From Bacteroidota bacterium (GTDB taxonomy: Bacteria; Bacteroidota; Bacteroidia; Bacteroidales; JAIFNL01), in assembly GCA_020047755.1 (NCBI GenBank), contig JAIFNL010000148.1, positions 1 to 32,923 on the forward strand: a stretch of 32,923 bases of DNA, read 5' to 3'. How positions within the stretch are numbered: the stretch's first letter is position 1; every line of letters starts with the position of its first letter. Both the position numbers and the translations under genes were made by a program. Below the pieces are notes generated by a model. The model saw nothing but the letters and a program-made list of their open reading frames with translations, searched no databases and was not told where the DNA came from. Positions 7,979 through 15,870 of the stretch are shown piece by piece.

Positions 7979-9580
7979 TTAAAATCCTTTCAAATCCATT
8001 GTTACAGTTGGTATTAATAAAAGTAACCCTAGAATAATTAAAATTGCCATAAATGGAGCAACCCATTTTACCCATTTTTCGTAAGGAATGCGTGCAACTC
8101 CCAAAACACCAATTAAAACGCCCGATGTAGGCGTAATCATATTGGTAAAACCATCGCCTAGTTGGAATGCCATCACAGTTGCTTGTCTCGAAACACCAAT
8201 CAAATCAGAGAATTGCGACATAATAGGTATTGTAAGCGCAGCTTTGGCACTTCCCGATGGAATTGCGAGGTTTAAAAGTGTTTGGAAAAGATACATCATA
8301 CTTACGGAAGCAATTTTTCCAAAATCGCTCATCGACTGAGACATATAGTAAAGTAATGTGTCTATAATTTGACCATCTTGTAGCACCACAATTATTCCTC
8401 CTGCAAGTCCAACTACTAAGCCTGCCGACATAATGTCTTTTGCACCAGTGATAAAATCCGTTGTTATCTTATTTGCAGAATAATTCATTGATATACCTGA
8501 TAACAAACCCATTGCTAAAAATAAAGAGGCTATTTCTTTCACATACCAATCATACGCCATAACGCCTACTAGTAATAAAAAAATAGTAAATAATAAAATG
8601 TTTAGTATAAAAAAATGTACTGATTTTCGCAAGGATACAATACTCAATAGAATAAATAATCCGGTCAAAATAGGGAAGACAGGGAAAATACTCACTGATT
8701 TTCCAATTTTTAACTCAGAAAACGGAAATAAATACGAATAAATTAAAAATATTACGGTAATAAATGCAAAGCTAAACCAAGCACTTTTGGGTGTATGAAA
8801 TTTTGTAGTTTCGATATCTGAATTTCCTTTTTCACGCCAATAAGCATCATCGGTGTAAACTATTGATGTTTCAGGATTTTTCTTTACTTTTCGTGCATAG
8901 TTTAAGATGTAAGAAAAACCTACAATATTGATTACTAACCAACAAAATACTCTATATTCAATTCCTGAAAACAGAGGAATATCTGATAACCCTTGAGCTA
9001 TTCCGATTGTAAAAGGATTGAGCAACGCTCCAGCAAATCCTAAACCTGCTGCTACAAAACACATTGAAACTCCAACAATTGAATCATAACCCATGCTGAT
9101 AGATAAAGGGATAAAGATGATAACAAATGCAATAGTTTCTTCGCTCATTCCGAAAATAGCACCAAATAGGCTAAACATGAGCATAATGAGAGTTATAATG
9201 ATATTATCAACGCCTATTGGTTTTATTAATTTGTTGTTTTCTAGTTTTTTAGAAAATGAAAGAAAGGAATAAATCCCTACATCTATTGATTTGCTTTCGT
9301 TCATTATCCAGAATGCTCCACCTATTATTAGTATAAAAACAATGATGTTTGATGTATTTACAAAGCCATCAAAAAATGCCGAAAGAATTTCAATCGTCTG
9401 TGGATTATTTTCGGTATAATGGAATGAATTATTTACTATCACCTCGCGCTCTGTTCCACCTACCGAAATTTTTTCTCGGTCGAAACTACCGCCCGGAATA
9501 ATCCATGTTAGAATTGCCGAAATTACAATTATAGTAAAAACAATGACATAAGTATGTGGTATATTTCTTTTTTTCTTCAT
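7979..9580 (-). CDS. YfcC-family inner-membrane carrier (DcuC/PF03606-like)
   Basis: A 533-residue polytopic membrane protein of the YfcC family in the C4-dicarboxylate carrier/ion-transporter superfamily. The first membrane segment is about residues 10-30 (VIVFTIIVISAILTWIIPGG), the PGGSFDR turn being typical. About eleven further hydrophobic helices follow, with the conserved stretches GMSEETIAF and GLGFAGALLNPFTIGIAQG in the first half and IPSGSAKAALTIPI and GDGFTNMITPTSG in the second, so both pseudo-symmetric halves are present. Characterised relatives move dicarboxylates, arginine/ornithine or peptides, so the substrate cannot be read directly. It is the last gene of the S51/Sus locus, which suggests uptake of beta-aspartyl dipeptide, arginine or aspartate, or export of a product such as ornithine. 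Confidence 0.88.
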   Translation of the reverse strand: MKKKRNIPHTYVIVFTIIVISAILTWIIPGGSFDREKISVGGTEREVIVNNSFHYTENNPQTIEILSAFFDGFVNTSNIIVFILIIGGAFWIMNESKSIDVGIYSFLSFSKKLENNKLIKPIGVDNIIITLIMLMFSLFGAIFGMSEETIAFVIIFIPLSISMGYDSIVGVSMCFVAAGLGFAGALLNPFTIGIAQGLSDIPLFSGIEYRVFCWLVINIVGFSYILNYARKVKKNPETSIVYTDDAYWREKGNSDIETTKFHTPKSAWFSFAFITVIFLIYSYLFPFSELKIGKSVSIFPVFPILTGLFILLSIVSLRKSVHFFILNILLFTIFLLLVGVMAYDWYVKEIASLFLAMGLLSGISMNYSANKITTDFITGAKDIMSAGLVVGLAGGIIVVLQDGQIIDTLLYYMSQSMSDFGKIASVSMMYLFQTLLNLAIPSGSAKAALTIPIMSQFSDLIGVSRQATVMAFQLGDGFTNMITPTSGVLIGVLGVARIPYEKWVKWVAPFMAILIILGLLLLIPTVTMDLKGF

Positions 9581-9726
9581 TTTTTTAGCTTTTATAAAAT
9601 AAATTTTACCTATTTTTTATATTTATTTATGTATTTTTTATAATAATTAAATATTGAATTTGTCTTAAAGTCTTCTATTTTTTTTATGAATAAATATATT
9701 TTTAATTTTAAAATTAATGCTTAAAA

Positions 9727-10605
9727 TTATTTTTTAAAATCTTGTAAGGTGAAATTATCACCAGGCAAATAAACACTAAGCTGTATATTTTCTGCACCCA
9801 AAAGACCGTTTACTATTTTAGTTTCGGCTGTAATATGTTTTAAAACAATAATTTGGCTTTCACCTAGTATTGTTACTTTTTTATTTTGTATGAGGATTGC
9901 TGTTGCCTCGTCTATTCCAACACAAATTTCTAATGGGTTTTCTAAGCAAGTGGTTATTAGTCTATTCATTCTCATTCGCTTTACAAAATGCTGATCCACT
10001 ATAATTGAGTTGCATAGCCCAAGACCTTCGCCTATTTGTATATTATTGGCTTCGATAGTTCTATAATCGCCAGTATATTCTTTGTGCTTCAGTTCGTTAC
10101 CAGTTATCATTTTTTTACTCATCACTGCGGCGCCAGCACTTGTGCCAGCTATAGTTGCGCCATTTTTATAGGCTTGCTTTATAGCTGTATGTAATTTGGT
10201 ATTTTTTACAATTTTCATAAATTTATTTTGGTCGCCACCAGAAATATAAATTAACTTGGCATTTTCTATTGAATCTAATTTTGACTTTGTCATGTCGTTG
10301 TTTGTTTCAAAATTCATCGAAGATATATTATTTATACCCAAATCGATAAATTGTTTACACGAGTAAAAAGACGCAGTATCAATTGATTCGCTTGCCATGG
10401 GTAGGACGATGCCATAACCGCCTTTGTCTAAGGTTGATATTTCTATTAAGCTCCAGATTAGTTTTTTTGAGCGTTTTCCTCCACCTATGATAAATAATTT
10501 TCCTTGCTTAATTTCGGCTGAATTTGTTTGTTTTTTTTCAGTTTTTTTACATGAAAATAAGCTTAAAATTAGAGATAAAAGAATAAGTATTGAAGTCTTT
10601 TTCAT
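9727..10605 (-). CDS. cphB: Cyanophycinase-family peptidase (S51), lipoprotein
   Basis: A 292-residue peptidase of family S51. The signal peptide ends in a lipobox (LFSC, Cys19), so the enzyme is anchored to a membrane facing the periplasm or outside. Catalytic features: GGGKRS (41-46), GGDQ (123-126), nucleophile elbow GTSAGA with Ser156, and DQHF (204-207) with His206 followed by Arg210, Arg212 and Arg215. The D-Q-H-F-x2-R-x-R-x2-R pattern coincides with the residues of Synechocystis CphB known to bind beta-Asp-Arg (Asp172, Gln173, Arg178, Arg180, Arg183, as I recall the structural work). Cyanophycinases release beta-Asp-Arg dipeptides from cyanophycin. It follows the ECF sigma gene by 197 bp and precedes the carrier by 146 bp. 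The S51 family is certain; cyanophycin as substrate is a strong inference. Confidence 0.88.
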   Translation of the reverse strand: MKKTSILILLSLILSLFSCKKTEKKQTNSAEIKQGKLFIIGGGKRSKKLIWSLIEISTLDKGGYGIVLPMASESIDTASFYSCKQFIDLGINNISSMNFETNNDMTKSKLDSIENAKLIYISGGDQNKFMKIVKNTKLHTAIKQAYKNGATIAGTSAGAAVMSKKMITGNELKHKEYTGDYRTIEANNIQIGEGLGLCNSIIVDQHFVKRMRMNRLITTCLENPLEICVGIDEATAILIQNKKVTILGESQIIVLKHITAETKIVNGLLGAENIQLSVYLPGDNFTLQDFKK

Positions 10606-10802
10606 TTGATATAGAATGTATTATACTTAGTTTGATTGTTTATTTAGTGTCGGAAAGAAAATTCATATTTTGCGCTATTTTAAAATATCTTATAATATGC
10701 TGTTTTCATCCTAACACTATTTAGCAAAAATTGAGTAAAATCTTGCCTTATATTATTTAAAACACTTTAAGTACTACATGCCCTTAAAAAAGACGTGAAT
10801 TT

Positions 10803-11402
10803 TTATAGATATTCATTTAAAAGTGAGATGCAAAATAAAAGAGGAAATAATATTTCATTGCTTAAAGCTGCTCGTAACTCTTTTAATGCCAATCGGATAT
10901 GACTTTCTATTGTTTTTTCTGAAATATTTAATTTTTCTGATATTTCTTTGTATGATAAGCCATCTTCTCTGCTTAAAACAAAAATTTCTTTTCGCTTTGT
11001 AGGAAATTTTGCAACACATTTATCTATACGCTTTTTCATGTCTGATAAAATAATATCATTTTCTGTCTTGTCATAAATTTCATCAAAATAAATTTTTAGG
11101 TGTTCTCTATAAGCATTTTCATTTAATTTTTTGCGATGTTTATTAAAAATAGAATTTTTTGCAATTGTAAATAAAAAGGAGCTAAATGATTGTTGGCTAT
11201 TTAGTTTTTTGCGAATTTCCCATATTTTTGCAAAAATATCTTGAACAAGTCCCTCTGCATCTTCTTTAGTTTTTAGGTATTTGTAAGCAAAATAATAAAG
11301 CTTTGAACCGTATTTAAAATACAGAATTTCAAAGGCTTTATTGTCATCTTTTTTTAGACGTTCGAGTAAATCAAAATCTGTTTCTATTAATTTATTTTCC
11401 AA
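10803..11402 (-). CDS. ECF RNA polymerase sigma factor
   Basis: A 199-residue sigma-70 family protein of the extracytoplasmic-function group found in Bacteroidota SusC/SusD loci. Region 2 spans about residues 21-90 (DNKAFEILYFKYGSKLYYFAYKYL, then DAEGLVQDIFAKIW for -10 contact). Region 4 spans about 125-178 with a helix-turn-helix (LSYKEISEKLNISEKTIESHI). Such factors are held by a FecR anti-sigma factor until SusC signals substrate binding. The only FecR here (20661-21665) is encoded nine kilobases away at the other end of the locus, while this gene sits inside it between iadA (105 bp upstream) and the lipoprotein S51 gene. The last 20 residues form a hydrophobic tail (ILFPLLFCISLLN), which is unusual. 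Confidence 0.93.
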   Translation of the reverse strand: MENKLIETDFDLLERLKKDDNKAFEILYFKYGSKLYYFAYKYLKTKEDAEGLVQDIFAKIWEIRKKLNSQQSFSSFLFTIAKNSIFNKHRKKLNENAYREHLKIYFDEIYDKTENDIILSDMKKRIDKCVAKFPTKRKEIFVLSREDGLSYKEISEKLNISEKTIESHIRLALKELRAALSNEILFPLLFCISLLNEYL

Positions 11403-11449
11403 AGGAAAAGCTGTGAGGTTTTGAAAAAAGTATGTTATTTTATCAAAAA

Positions 11450-11457
11450 CAAAAATA
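11450..11457 (-). promoter_or_regulatory. Possible -7 element of the sigma factor gene
   Basis: TATTTTTG on the minus strand matches TAnnTTTG and lies 47 bases upstream of the ATG. No TTTG is seen at the proper -33 distance. If real, the sigma gene has a basal promoter of its own inside the operon. Confidence 0.3.
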
Positions 11458-11507
11458 CTAAAATTATGATAATAAATTAAGTTTTTGCTTAAAAAAAGGA
11501 AAAATAG

Positions 11508-12671
11508 TTATTCGAAAGTTCCTTTTTTTATTAAAATGTTATTTTTCAGCATTATGCTGCCACGAGAAAAAACACTGTTTATTGAAAAATCGGGGTTCAA
11601 TAGCACAAAATCGGCATCTTTTCCGATTTCAATTTTCCCTTTATTGGTTAATTTTAAAATTTCAGCCGGATTAGAAGTAATAACTTTTAGGGCAATTTCG
11701 AGTGGTATTTTTTCAATTAATACAGTGTCGCGCATTTCATCGAAAATGGATTTTGGAAGTCCTACTTCGAGGCGAATTAAGTTCCCTTTTTCGTCAAAAT
11801 CGGGTAATGAGCCAATCCCATCTGACGTCATATTAATATTTTCTATTGGAACGCCACTATTAAGTAATTCGGCAATTGCTTTTGATGGTTTTATTTCGTA
11901 TTCCGGAAAATATGGATACGACGAAGCTGTTAAATCAATGTATCCTTCTTTTCCATATTTTTTTGCATCTTCAAAGATATAATGATTTCTGTTGCAATGT
12001 GTTGGTAGAAATTGTTTGAATTTTAATTCGCTTTTTGCTACGGCATCAATTATCGGTTGAAACGGTTTTTTTGCATCGCCCATGTGTATATTTGCAATTC
12101 CGGCTTTCCCTCCAAGCATGCCACCCACACGAGCCTGCGATACTATTCTAATTAGTTCATTTACAGTGGGACACGAGCTTCTATGGTCGGAAAGGGCTAT
12201 TTCGCCAATTCCTATTACTTCATCAATTATTGCTAAATCTTTAGCTACATCACCTGTAATTGTTGGTGTAGGCACTTGATATGAGCCTGTATAAATCCAT
12301 GCCGAAACTCCTTCTTGCTTGAGCGCTTTTGCTTTCATCAAAACACTTAAAGGAGAGCGAGTTACACCATCTGTACCTAAACAGCCAACAACCGAAGTTA
12401 CACCGCCTAAAATCATTTGACTGAGCTGAATTTCAGGGGTTCGGCTCATAGGTCCGCCTTCGCCTCCTGCACCTGCTATGTGTACATGTGCATCAATTAA
12501 GCCCGGTATGAGTTTTTTTCCTTTCGCATCAACTATTTTTATGTCAAATTGCTTTAGCGAATTACTTGATATCTTGTCTTTTATGGCTACAATTTTTTCA
12601 TTTGCTACTAAAATATCTTTCTTTCCAATGTAGCAAGGTGCGTAAACATCTGCGTTGGTTATTAATAACAT
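11508..12671 (-). CDS. iadA: Isoaspartyl dipeptidase (beta-aspartyl peptidase), M38 family
   Basis: A 387-residue amidohydrolase close to E. coli IadA, which hydrolyses beta-aspartyl (isoaspartyl) dipeptides in the cytoplasm. No signal peptide is present. Metal and substrate residues: H62 and H64 (DAHVH), E71 in GGEGGPMSRTPE, the SDHRSS motif (161-166), H196 (NIHMGD), H225 (THCNRN) and catalytic D284 (TSDGIGS). At the place of E. coli Lys162, the carboxylated lysine bridging the two zincs, this protein has E157 (GEIALSDHR), so a Glu may bridge instead. The gene begins 12 bp after the secreted S51 peptidase stops, which implies co-transcription. In context its likely substrate is beta-Asp-Arg from cyanophycin, giving Asp and Arg. 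Family assignment is firm. Confidence 0.93.
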   Translation of the reverse strand: MLLITNADVYAPCYIGKKDILVANEKIVAIKDKISSNSLKQFDIKIVDAKGKKLIPGLIDAHVHIAGAGGEGGPMSRTPEIQLSQMILGGVTSVVGCLGTDGVTRSPLSVLMKAKALKQEGVSAWIYTGSYQVPTPTITGDVAKDLAIIDEVIGIGEIALSDHRSSCPTVNELIRIVSQARVGGMLGGKAGIANIHMGDAKKPFQPIIDAVAKSELKFKQFLPTHCNRNHYIFEDAKKYGKEGYIDLTASSYPYFPEYEIKPSKAIAELLNSGVPIENINMTSDGIGSLPDFDEKGNLIRLEVGLPKSIFDEMRDTVLIEKIPLEIALKVITSNPAEILKLTNKGKIEIGKDADFVLLNPDFSINSVFSRGSIMLKNNILIKKGTFE

Positions 12672-12683
12672 ATATCTATATTT

Positions 12684-14687
12684 TTACGGGATTATTATTT
12701 TTTTGCATTCAATGCGTTGTTCTTTTTCAACATTAAACTTTGCAAGGTAGAGTCCTTTTGCAATATTTACCGGAAAACTTTCATCACCAGATAAGGCTTT
12801 TGATAAGATGATTTTACCGGATAAATTATAAAGTGAAAATTGATATTTTTCTTTAATTGTTTGAATAGCTATTTGATTATTAAAATATGAAATAGTAAAA
12901 AATGACTTGCTTTTTTCAGGAGTGCTAATACTCGATAAATCAACCATTTCGCCTAATTGATAAGGAATTGACTCGTCGATAAGCGATAAGGTCATGCTTT
13001 CAAAGCCTGCAAAATTAGGATTTTTGTTAGTATCGTCTCCATAAGCTGTTTGCTGAGAAAATCCAGAATTTGTGCCTTTATTTTTTAAAATCATTACTGG
13101 CGAATTGCCATACGCATACAAAAATGGTTTATTTTCGGAGTTTGCTTTATATTTGAAATAGTTGTTTTTATTAAGCCATATTCCATAAGTTAATTTGTTG
13201 TAAATCATGGAGTAAGGAAGCGAAGATGCTGTATTTTCATAATAATCGGCATTTAAAAACATATTTGGTATTATTGCAGTTGTTTTCAATAACTTAAAGC
13301 CTTCTTTGAGTATTATATTTCCTTTATAAGCGGCGTCGATTGTCAAATAATTCTCTACAACCGTATGACCAATGAATCGACTATTGTCGCCAACAAAAGC
13401 AGTAATTATATTTTCTTGTATTTTTTTTGATAATGCTTCGCCGACAGTTCCAGACGAAATGAAATTAAATAAATCGGTATAATTATTTTCTAGAAATAAG
13501 ATTTTTTTTGATTGTGAAATTGTATTTTTGAACGTTTCGTTGTTTGAATTGATAGAAAGAGCCGAAAAAATAGCTACATTATTTGCTCCCAAGTTATTAA
13601 GTGCTAGTTTAAATTCATTTGCTACATTTTGATTGCTTCCGGTTACAATTAAAATTTGGTCAGAAATATTTCCACAAATTGTTGCAAAATCATTTAAAAA
13701 TGCAGTGTTTTCGCTTAAATTATTGCTTCCACTTGCCAAGATGGTGTAATTTCCATCTTCTTTTATAATTTCAGGTGTTGTTTTTTGCGAAAAACCAGTA
13801 ATTTCAGAAGTATTAAAATTGTATGTACAACCTTGTAAAAGTTGTATAATATTCACTGAATCAGCAATTAATTTTGTTTTATTTTGCGAAAAGGTTGTGT
13901 TAGAAAATGCCTTGTAAATATTTACCGAACCAATTCCGAAAACTGTTCCTACTTTATTTTCATCAATTGCCATTGCAGTCATTTCGTCAACACCTAAGCC
14001 TCTAATATTCTCATTTTTAGTAAATTTCCAATTTGCCATAAAAGCCAAGAGACGTGGAAAGCGTGCGCGAATTGTAAAATGTGTATCAAACACATAATCA
14101 GGAAAATAGCCCAAGAAATCATTGGCAAGTGTTATATCGGAATTCATAGGATTTTTTAAACATTCGTCGGGGTAGGCAGAGCTATTTTGAGCTGTGTAAA
14201 CAATTTCGGAAAGGATAGCTAAGCCGGCTGACGTTCCACAAATAACACCTCCCGAATTGAATTTGTCAGCTAAGGCTTGGTGTGTTTTAGTATTTTTGTA
14301 AATGTTATAATAGTTATATTGGTCTCCACCTTTCAAAAAGAGAACATCGTAAGTCATCAAAGCATCGTAAGTAGATTGAGAATTGGCTATTTCATTGGTA
14401 CTTATGTCGAAATTTACGGCTGAAGCTGCACCGCATTTTGCTACAAAATAATCGGGAAGCCATGATGTTGAAGTTCCAAATGCAATAATTGCCACTTTTT
14501 TATTTGCCGATTTATCGATAGCCCATTTGTATGCTTTACTATTCCAGCTATTATTTGTTTCTTTTTCAGAACCTCCACCTATTAAAAGCAGTTTTCCATT
14601 TTGAGAAAAACAATAATAATTTATAAAGATTATGAATATTAAAAGGGAGTATATTTTTTTCATAAAATAAAATTTATAGGTATTCAT
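12684..14687 (-). CDS. cphB: Secreted cyanophycinase-family peptidase (S51) with degenerate second S51 domain and T9SS sorting tail
   Basis: A 667-residue secreted peptidase. A signal peptide (to about SQ29) is followed by an S51 domain at about 31-290: GGGSEKE (37-43), GGDQ (120-123), nucleophile motif GTSAG with Ser153, and D201-T-H-F with R207, R209 and R212. The binding pattern matches cyanophycinase except that Gln173 of CphB is Thr202 here. Residues about 313-510 repeat the fold (KILFLENNYTDLFNFI against VLFLKGGDQYNYYNIY) but carry VGDNSR where GTSAGL stands, so this half is probably non-catalytic. The last 75 residues (LYNLSGKIILSK...GLYLAKF) are a T9SS type A sorting domain, predicting export to the surface or medium. 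The ATG at 14663 (MKKIYSLL) is an equally good start. It lies 12 bp before iadA. Confidence 0.9.
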   Translation of the reverse strand: MNTYKFYFMKKIYSLLIFIIFINYYCFSQNGKLLLIGGGSEKETNNSWNSKAYKWAIDKSANKKVAIIAFGTSTSWLPDYFVAKCGAASAVNFDISTNEIANSQSTYDALMTYDVLFLKGGDQYNYYNIYKNTKTHQALADKFNSGGVICGTSAGLAILSEIVYTAQNSSAYPDECLKNPMNSDITLANDFLGYFPDYVFDTHFTIRARFPRLLAFMANWKFTKNENIRGLGVDEMTAMAIDENKVGTVFGIGSVNIYKAFSNTTFSQNKTKLIADSVNIIQLLQGCTYNFNTSEITGFSQKTTPEIIKEDGNYTILASGSNNLSENTAFLNDFATICGNISDQILIVTGSNQNVANEFKLALNNLGANNVAIFSALSINSNNETFKNTISQSKKILFLENNYTDLFNFISSGTVGEALSKKIQENIITAFVGDNSRFIGHTVVENYLTIDAAYKGNIILKEGFKLLKTTAIIPNMFLNADYYENTASSLPYSMIYNKLTYGIWLNKNNYFKYKANSENKPFLYAYGNSPVMILKNKGTNSGFSQQTAYGDDTNKNPNFAGFESMTLSLIDESIPYQLGEMVDLSSISTPEKSKSFFTISYFNNQIAIQTIKEKYQFSLYNLSGKIILSKALSGDESFPVNIAKGLYLAKFNVEKEQRIECKKIIIP

Positions 14688-14835
14688 GATAAAAAAATAG
14701 CTATCCTTGAAATTACAAACGCTGATGTTTTTTTGCTCTGCTTAGAATAATTTATATTTGATTACACTATTTCGGGCAAACCAACTTACGCTTGTACTTC
14801 AAGGAATAGCAAAAAGTACTAGATTAGAAGTAGAA

Positions 14836-15750
14836 TTATTTTATATACACTTTAATGTTGTCAATACCAAGCTCATCGCCACCAGGTGCTGGAGTTTTGA
14901 GGCGAAATGCGATATATACTTTTTTTCCGTTAAACTCGGATAAGTTCACCTCATGAGTTTGAGGACCTGCGCCCGGATTTGTTGCAATTTGGCTTGCTTG
15001 CTCTTGTGTTACCGATTTTATCATTTTTCCTGTTGTAGCTTTGCAACCAGCAATATCTTGTGTGGTAGTAGATATATATACTTCATAATCATCGAGATAG
15101 TTTCCAGATTTGGTTAAAGACATCGATTGCCAATTTAAAAAAGTATTATTTACAATGTTTATACCAGGTAAAATCATCCAGTCGTCGGCTCCAACTGCAG
15201 CGTCAACATTCCAAGAGGTTGCTGCTGCTACGTTGCTTCCGCCAGTTCCAAAGCGTGAACTTTTGTAAACTTTCCATGCTTTATCAAAGAATTCAGAATC
15301 GTCAGGTACGCTGGCATCGTTGTTAATTACTACCCAAGAGGAGGGTAAATTGTCGCCAGCAGTATTAAAACTTTCAAAGTTTTCTGTAAATAGTTCGCCT
15401 GATTTTATAATGATGTCTAATGTAAATTCTGCGGCTTTTACATTTGAAGTTATTGTAAGTTTTACGGTAAAAGTACCAGTAGCACTGTAAGTATGCTTAG
15501 GTGCTTTTTCATTTGAAACTGGGCTTCCATCGCCAAAATCCCATGCGTAAGTTGCTGTTCCTGCATTAGTTGGAACAATCGACTCGTCTATAAATGTTAT
15601 TTCTGACGGAGCTATAAAATTATTGCTTGATGTTAACGAAAATTTTGCTACAACGCTTGCTTCCGGAGTTTCGGATTCTTTTTCGCAAGCTACAAAATTA
15701 AAAATTAGGGCTAATCCTAAGAATAAACGAATGATTCGATTTTTTTTCAT
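14836..15750 (-). CDS. PKD and choice-of-anchor J-type surface lipoprotein
   Basis: A 304-residue lipoprotein encoded just after susD, the position where Bacteroidota loci place surface substrate-binding proteins. The signal peptide ends in a lipobox (FVAC, Cys22), and the acidic run EKESE after Cys resembles a surface-export signal. A PKD domain covers about 33-116, with the hallmark WDFGDG at 70-75 and HTYSATGTFTVKLTI. Residues about 120-304 form a beta-sandwich of the cleaved-adhesin/choice-of-anchor J kind (ENFES, then SSWVVINND, DDWMILPGI, and IAFRL near the C-terminus). No catalytic motif is visible. I infer a non-enzymatic role in holding the polymer or its fragments at the surface. 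It is 148 bp upstream of the secreted S51 gene. Confidence 0.8.
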   Translation of the reverse strand: MKKNRIIRLFLGLALIFNFVACEKESETPEASVVAKFSLTSSNNFIAPSEITFIDESIVPTNAGTATYAWDFGDGSPVSNEKAPKHTYSATGTFTVKLTITSNVKAAEFTLDIIIKSGELFTENFESFNTAGDNLPSSWVVINNDASVPDDSEFFDKAWKVYKSSRFGTGGSNVAAATSWNVDAAVGADDWMILPGINIVNNTFLNWQSMSLTKSGNYLDDYEVYISTTTQDIAGCKATTGKMIKSVTQEQASQIATNPGAGPQTHEVNLSEFNGKKVYIAFRLKTPAPGGDELGIDNIKVYIK

Positions 15751-15870
15751 AACTATGTAATTATTTAAGTTTTATTTTTTTGATAAAACACTTGATTAAT
15801 TATTAAATTTCTAAAAAGTTGAATGTATTTTAAAGGAATTAATTTTAAATTATAACTATTTTTTTATCAA

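Noticed and set aside
11508-12671. Dihydroorotase or other amidohydrolase instead of isoaspartyl dipeptidase
   Set aside because: The GGEGGPMSRTPE, SDHRSS and THCNRN motifs are those of IadA, and the neighbouring S51 genes fit that role.
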